64,000 nt of DNA from Takifugu bimaculatus (lineage: Eukaryota > Chordata > Actinopteri > Tetraodontiformes > Tetraodontidae), in contig CP034986.1 in NCBI GenBank assembly GCA_004026145.2, forward strand, positions 16,965,304 through 17,029,303, given 5' to 3'. A program made the position numbers and the translations under genes. Shown here in pieces: positions 59,050-64,000 of this stretch (position 1 is the stretch's first letter; each line of letters opens with the position of its first letter). The notes under the pieces are model-generated. The model worked only from the letters and a program-made list of their open reading frames with translations, was not told the DNA's origin and made no database searches.

Positions 59050-59830
59050 AAGTTATATCATCTGTCCTGTAATCATAACTGGAGCACACAGGCCCTCCCA
59101 ATTATCTGGCAAGACCACTTTAATTTGCTTGTCATCATTGCATAACCAAAATATGTCTGCCAATGGTTGCATGCTCCTTATGTGTGGAGCATAAAAGAAT
59201 CTGATATACGTGTTGTTTCTCCATATGTGCACCTTCTGTTTTCCCTACACTAACTGCTGACACTGATTTTTTTCTTTTGGTGTAGTGGTGTAAATTAGCA
59301 CTGCTCCTCTGGTGCCGCTATTTCCACTTTGTGGTTTTGTTTTTTGAACATAGATGATCCTCTCATTGAATTTTCTATTTACTTTGATTGCATAAGTCAG
59401 ATTAAATCCTCCTGCCAGACAAAACAGATGCACTATTCCCTCCGGGACCTGTCTAACAGGTGGGACCATTGTTTATGTCTAGAGATAGCGGGCTCAGGCA
59501 AACACGTTTCACACTGGACCATACACCTTTGTATCCTGCTGCCAATTGCAGTGCATATTCAGCTAAACAAGTGACTCTTTCACAGTTTCCCCCAATCAAC
59601 TCCGGAAAAGCCATGACAGTTGGCTTACGTTGTACACATGGTATGCAAGCTTGATTTCCTACTTGTTGAGCAGAATATCTCATCCAGTGGTAAAACATGT
59701 TATTTTCCCGAACTTACACCTTCCCTTTACCGGCCGGGCATTATTCTGCTGTGGTGGATTCCTGTTTGTGTCGTACTTTGACCAGTGCCATTAATTTTGA
59801 TGCTGACGTTTTTGTCATCTTAGTGTTTCG
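59050..59830 (-). pseudogene. Endogenous-retrovirus envelope remnant
   Basis: Minus-strand frames (59698-59453, 59469-59245, about 59220-59050) give blocks reminiscent of fish ERV surface glycoproteins: MFYHWMRYSAQQV with a CIPCVQ cysteine pair, GGFNLTYAIK, and IFWLCND followed by WEGLCAPVMI. Frameshifts and stops split it, and no transmembrane subunit was found. It is oriented opposite to the LTR-like segment on its left. A broken fossil copy, described only. Confidence 0.45.
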
Positions 59831-60010
59831 GTTTCCACACACCACTCATTTGAACATATCAACACTAATGATGTAGGATTCTTCTATGTTCAGAATACAG
59901 TCTTACTATAGCAGATGTCTTTCAGATAATGCTGTAGCTAAGTTTAAGGAAGCAATGCCTGTGCTAATCCCAGGACCACCATGTACTTCTCCAGGGATCA
60001 ATCAAGTCAA

Positions 60011-61430
60011 ATCAAATCAATCTTGATTTATATAGCGTCTTATACAATCAAAATTGTTTCAAGGCGCTTTCCAGAATCCCAGGGCCTAACCCCAGACAAG
60101 CAACAGTGGCAAGGAAAAACTCCCCTTTAACAGGAAGAAACCTTGAGCAGGACCAGGCTCATGTAGGGGGACCCTCCTGCTGATGGCCGGCTGGGTAAAG
60201 AGAGAGGAGAGAAGAGAAGAGGAGAGGGAGAAGGAGAAGGAGGGGGAAGAGGAGAGGGAGAGGAGAGGAGAGGAGAGGAGAGGAGAGGAGAGGAGAGGAG
60301 AGGAGAGGAGAGGAGAGGAGAGGAGAGGAGAGGAGAGGAGAGGAAACCATGACCCAGTGGGGCGAAAGAGGCCTGTCAGGTGATCATGTTTCCGGACCCC
60401 GGCAGCCTTGGCCTATAACAGCATAGCTAAGATGTGACCTAACGATTAGACGACCCCCTAAGTATGATAATTTGTCTATCTATGATAGTAACTGGAACTA
60501 CAGAATTAACAACAATAAGCTTTTTCAAAGAGGTAGGTTTTAAGTCTGATCTTAAAAGTAGCGACGGAGTCAGCCTCCCGTACCTGGACAGGGAGCTGGT
60601 TCCATAGCAGGGGGGCCTGGTAGCTAAATGCTCGGCCCCCCATTCTACTCCTAGAAACTCTGGGAACCACAAGTAGACCAGCATTCTGAGAGCGGAGCGG
60701 TCTATTGGGCTGATAAGGTATCACTAGCTCCTCCAGGTAGGATTTAGCTAGGCCTCTGAGGACCTTGTAGGTCAAAAGAAAGGTTTTAAAAATTATTCTA
60801 AATTTAACGGGCAGCCAATGAAGCGACGCCATTACAGTAGTTATGTGATCTCTTTTGTCAATACTGTCAGAACTCTGGCTGCAGCATTTTGGATCAACTG
60901 GAGGCTTCTTAAAGAGTTGTTTGGGCACCCTGATAATAAAGAATTACAATAGTCCAGTCTGGAAGTAACAAATGCATGGACTAACTTTTCAGTATCATGC
61001 CGCATCAGTAGCTTCCTGATCTTTGTGATGTTCCTCAGGTGAAAAAAGGCACTTCTAGAGACTAATTTAATGTGTGAGTTGAAGGAGAGATTTTGATCAA
61101 AAGTTGCTCCTAGATTCCTCACAGAGAGACTAGATGTTAACGAGATACCATCTAGAGTGATCATATGATCTAATCTATCCCTGAGAGGTTCAGGACCAAA
61201 CACCATGACCTCAGTTTTTCCTTAAGGAGGAGGAAATTTGAAGACATCCAGGACTTTAAGACAGGTCTGGAGCTTCACTAACTTCTCTGTCTCCTCGGGT
61301 TTCATGGATAAATAAAGCTGAGTGTCATCAGCATAACAATGAAAATGTATCTCATGCTGCCGAATAATGTTCCCTAAGGGAAGTATGTACAAGGTGAAGA
61401 GGATTCGTCCAAGTACAGAACCTTGTGCAA
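60011..61430 (-). mobile_element. L2 LINE, 3' half with full tail
   Basis: On the minus strand, 61206-60841 (MVFGPEPLRDRLDHMITLDG, RSAFFHLRNITKIRKLL, LDYCNSLLSGCP) and 60928-60506 (LHWLPVKFRIIFKTFLLTYK, LWNQLPVQVREADSVATFKI) form the RT C-terminus. The 3' untranslated region follows, with a GGAGA array and a TGATTGA-type end at 60011. RT blocks extend to 61430 with a frameshift near 61215. Confidence 0.85.
60240..60345. repeat. (GGAGA)n array in the L2 tail
   Basis: Near-perfect GGAGA pentamers. The same internal array is seen at 32016-32078 and, complemented, at 39131-39220. Confidence 0.9.
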
Positions 61431-61551
61431 CAGAATCACGTGTGATTCTCAGTGAGGCTGTTGCACATTCAGCAACAAAGTTGACCTCGCTAAGATTATA
61501 ATGATTGATTAATTAATCATAGACCAAAATATGGCTCCAGTTCATTTGAAA

Positions 61552-62341
61552 GCCTGAGAAACAGCCTGTTTGAGATGTTTCAGTCAGGCTTTAGAGCTCA
61601 TCACAGCACAGAAACGGCACTTCTTAAAGTTACTAATGATCTTCTCATAGCTTCAGATCATGGACTGGTTTCTGTGCTGGTTCTGCTGGACCTCAGTGCT
61701 GCTTTTGATACAGTTGATCACAGCATCCTGTTACATAGACTGGAACATGTGATTGGGATTAAAGGGACAGCACTAGACTGGTTTAGATCATATTTATCTG
61801 ATAGATACCAGTTTGCTCATGTCCATGGTGTTCCCTCCTCATACAGTAGGGTTAGCCATGAAGTTCCACAAGGTTCTGTACTTGGACCAATCCTCTTCAC
61901 ATTGTACATGCTTCCCTTAGGAAACATTATTCGGCAGCATGGGATAAATTTTCATTGTTATGCCGATGACACTCAGCTATATTTTTCCATGAAAACAGAG
62001 GAGACAGAGCAGTTAGTTCAGCTTCAGACCTGTCTTAAAGACATAAAGTCCTGGATATCTTCAAATTTCCTTCTCCTTAACTCTGGAAAAACTGAGGTCA
62101 TGGTGTTTGGCTCTGAACCTCTCAGGGATAGATTAGATCACATGATCACTCTAGATGGGATCTCCCTAGCATCTATTCTCTCAGTGAGGAATCTTGGAGT
62201 AACTTTTGATCAAAATCTGTCCTTCAACTTACACATTAAAATAGTCGCTAGAAGTGCCTTTTTTCACCTGAGAAACATTGCAAAGATCAGGAAACTACTG
62301 ACGCGGTATGATGCTGAAAAGTTAGTCCATGCATTTGTTAC
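61552..62341 (+). pseudogene. L2 LINE reverse transcriptase, head to head with 60011-61430
   Basis: The frame 61575-62504 runs through the RT: FRAHHSTETALLKVTNDLLI, LLDLSAAFDTVDH, SHEVPQGSVLGP, YADDTQLYFSMK, NLGVTFDQNLSFNLH, and HAFVT, where L2 sequence stops at about 62341. The active-site Asp pair is intact. The remainder of the open frame is unrelated, GC-richer DNA. It is truncated at both ends. Confidence 0.85.
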
Positions 62342-64000
62342 TGTCTTCCCCTCCTGTAAACACATTTCACCAGTCTCACCGTCCTGTACACTCACTTCGA
62401 CCCCCGGCCGCGGCAACAAATCGCTCAGCAGCAGCTCCAGGCTCCGCCACTGTGTGGAGCTCCGAGAGAGAGAGAGATCTCAGGAAAGACACTTCGTGCT
62501 ATAACTGCATGAAAAACGTCAATGAAAAATGTGGCCGAGGATCACAAAGTGTAATTGATTTGTTTTATATTTCAACATTACTCATTTACGTCCTTTTATT
62601 ACATATTCACACTCTATAACCAAGTTTCATTTTTTTTTTGTTTTCATTGAACTGGAACATTAGTTTTCAAAAGGCAAATAACTGCAAACATTTGGGAATT
62701 GTGTCATATTCCAAAGAAATACATTAACCTCTGGTATTAACCAGATATAGAACTTTTTTTTTAAAGACGAGTTAAGAATAAACTATGGCTCAGCTGAGTG
62801 GAACAGTGCTAAATATAACATCCCAGTAGGAACTCTAACTGAAGAACACAGAGGGAGGCTGGAAGAGTCTAAACAGCACAGTAGCAGTTAAGTAAGAATA
62901 CTCCTGAGCTCACATTTTTGCATATGGAACTACTTCGATGGAACATAAAGAAGCATAACAAGATTCCAGGACCTGTAGGCTGGCCATTACCTGTTGTTAC
63001 CAGCATTTCCTTTTAAAGAACAGATGGGGAGAATGTAAACAGAATATTTTGCCTGAACACAAAGTGCAAAACCATTTCAACAGTGGCAAACATTCCAGCT
63101 TTCTGATACTGCAGCTTTTAATGGGAAAAATGGTCTGTATGACCACATTAATCACACATGTGGCACTTCTACAACATTTGGCATTATTAGAACACCAGGA
63201 TCTGAAACAAAAGCTCACTCCTGAGCAATTACTGCACATGCTCATTTTTTAACATTTCATAAAAGCATTGAGGACATACATGTTAATCAGTCCAATATTT
63301 GTTAACCAAAAACACAGTCAAAGGTTGCTATTGAAATACATTTGGCAGGAAATTTTCAACAAAGCAACCTATGCATCCCAAAATAAATCCTGTTTAGAAA
63401 TTCTGTGTATATAGAGTATGTACACATATACACATGCGTATGAGACACAATACTGAGGTCAAACACAACCTTGTACTTCTTTAACCCTGAGTATTACAAC
63501 TAACTCCCTAACCTAGTGCTATCCCTCAACCATGCCTTAATCCTCAAATCATAGACACACATTCTCATTAGGTTGTAGCAGGGATAGATATTTAATAAAA
63601 TAAAACAAGGAATGTGTTTCTTTTTATCAAATTTATTGCAGGGCAACACTTTCAAGTAGGTTTCTCCTTGCAACACTGTAGTTACAGAATCATTAGTAAC
63701 GATCATTGCAAGGGAAAAAAAAAGAGCAAATATTAAAAATCTCCAGAGGACAAAGGAAATTTATAACAAAACTGCATTAAAATTGATGAGGGAAGGACTG
63801 TCAGCCAGCCCAATAAGTCCTTAAACAAAACATTTTCATTACATAGCAGCTTTTGCAAATGTCAGACATTCACATATTCATAATTAACATTCAAATAGTG
63901 TGCCAAGTCATAAAACAAAATTTGATTGTTATACTTAAAATGTGTGTGTATATATTTTCTTGGATATAATCCTAGAAAAATTATGGACCAGTATGTATTA
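62342..64000. other. Unassigned right end
   Basis: 62345-62480 is locally GC-rich (CCCCCGGCCGCGGC). The rest is AT-rich with short, unconvincing frames (for example 63245-62997 minus). No gene or repeat family was recognised. Confidence 0.5.

Overview
This is vertebrate nuclear DNA and almost certainly from a teleost fish. Genes are split into short exons with GT/AG borders, non-coding DNA is AT-rich, and the repeats are a typical fish mix: L2, RTE/Rex3-like and R4/Rex6-like LINEs, pogo/Tigger-like, PIF/Harbinger and Tc1-like DNA transposons, a chromodomain Ty3/gypsy element and BEL/Pao and ERV debris. No bacterial-type genes, CRISPR arrays, rRNA or tRNA genes were recognised.

Three host genes are supported exon by exon, all on the minus strand, so they read from right to left. 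cnn1 (calponin 1, seven coding exons, 298 aa, 46736 to 33882) is complete. unc50 (Golgi multipass protein, five coding exons, 257 aa, 23221 to 19947) is complete. abat (mitochondrial 4-aminobutyrate aminotransferase) runs from 14108 to 5856 with ten coding exons covering residues 1-271 of about 500. Its C-terminal half, with the PLP-binding lysine, is not in the window and should lie beyond the left edge. Splice phases agree at every junction in all three genes. Likely upstream regions were found for each: a CRE and a non-coding exon for abat near 16.9-17.2 kb, ETS-type sites for unc50 near 24.5 kb, and a TATA/CCAAT/CArG-like cluster for cnn1 near 46.9 kb.

Layout. 1-5.8 kb: 3' end of an R4-type LINE ending in a (TA)n tract, then an L2 LINE split by a pogo-like element that itself holds a Harbinger MITE, then a 0.43-kb tandem duplication with a perfect hairpin. 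5.9-17.2 kb: abat with intronic transposons. 17.3-19.1 kb: unassigned. 19.1-23.8 kb: unc50, bracketed by two nearly identical 0.48-kb elements in inverted orientation. 25.2-30.5 kb: Harbinger block with a Myb-like gene, an open DDE transposase core and an RTE LINE inserted with an 11-bp target duplication. 31-33.5 kb: L2 tails and a solo-LTR candidate. 33.5-47 kb: cnn1. 47-50 kb: mostly unassigned, with BEL/Pao debris. 50.5-55.1 kb: degenerate Ty3/gypsy element lacking the reverse-transcriptase active-site block. 55.6-62.3 kb: R4, L1, L2 and ERV-like fragments, including two L2 copies head to head. 62.3-64 kb: nothing recognised.

The host genes have unrelated cellular roles and no shared pathway is implied. 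No wholly new system is evident. The most useful leads are the nested insertions, which give a relative timeline, the inverted elements around unc50, the open Harbinger catalytic core, and two unidentified open frames at 57.2-58.4 kb.
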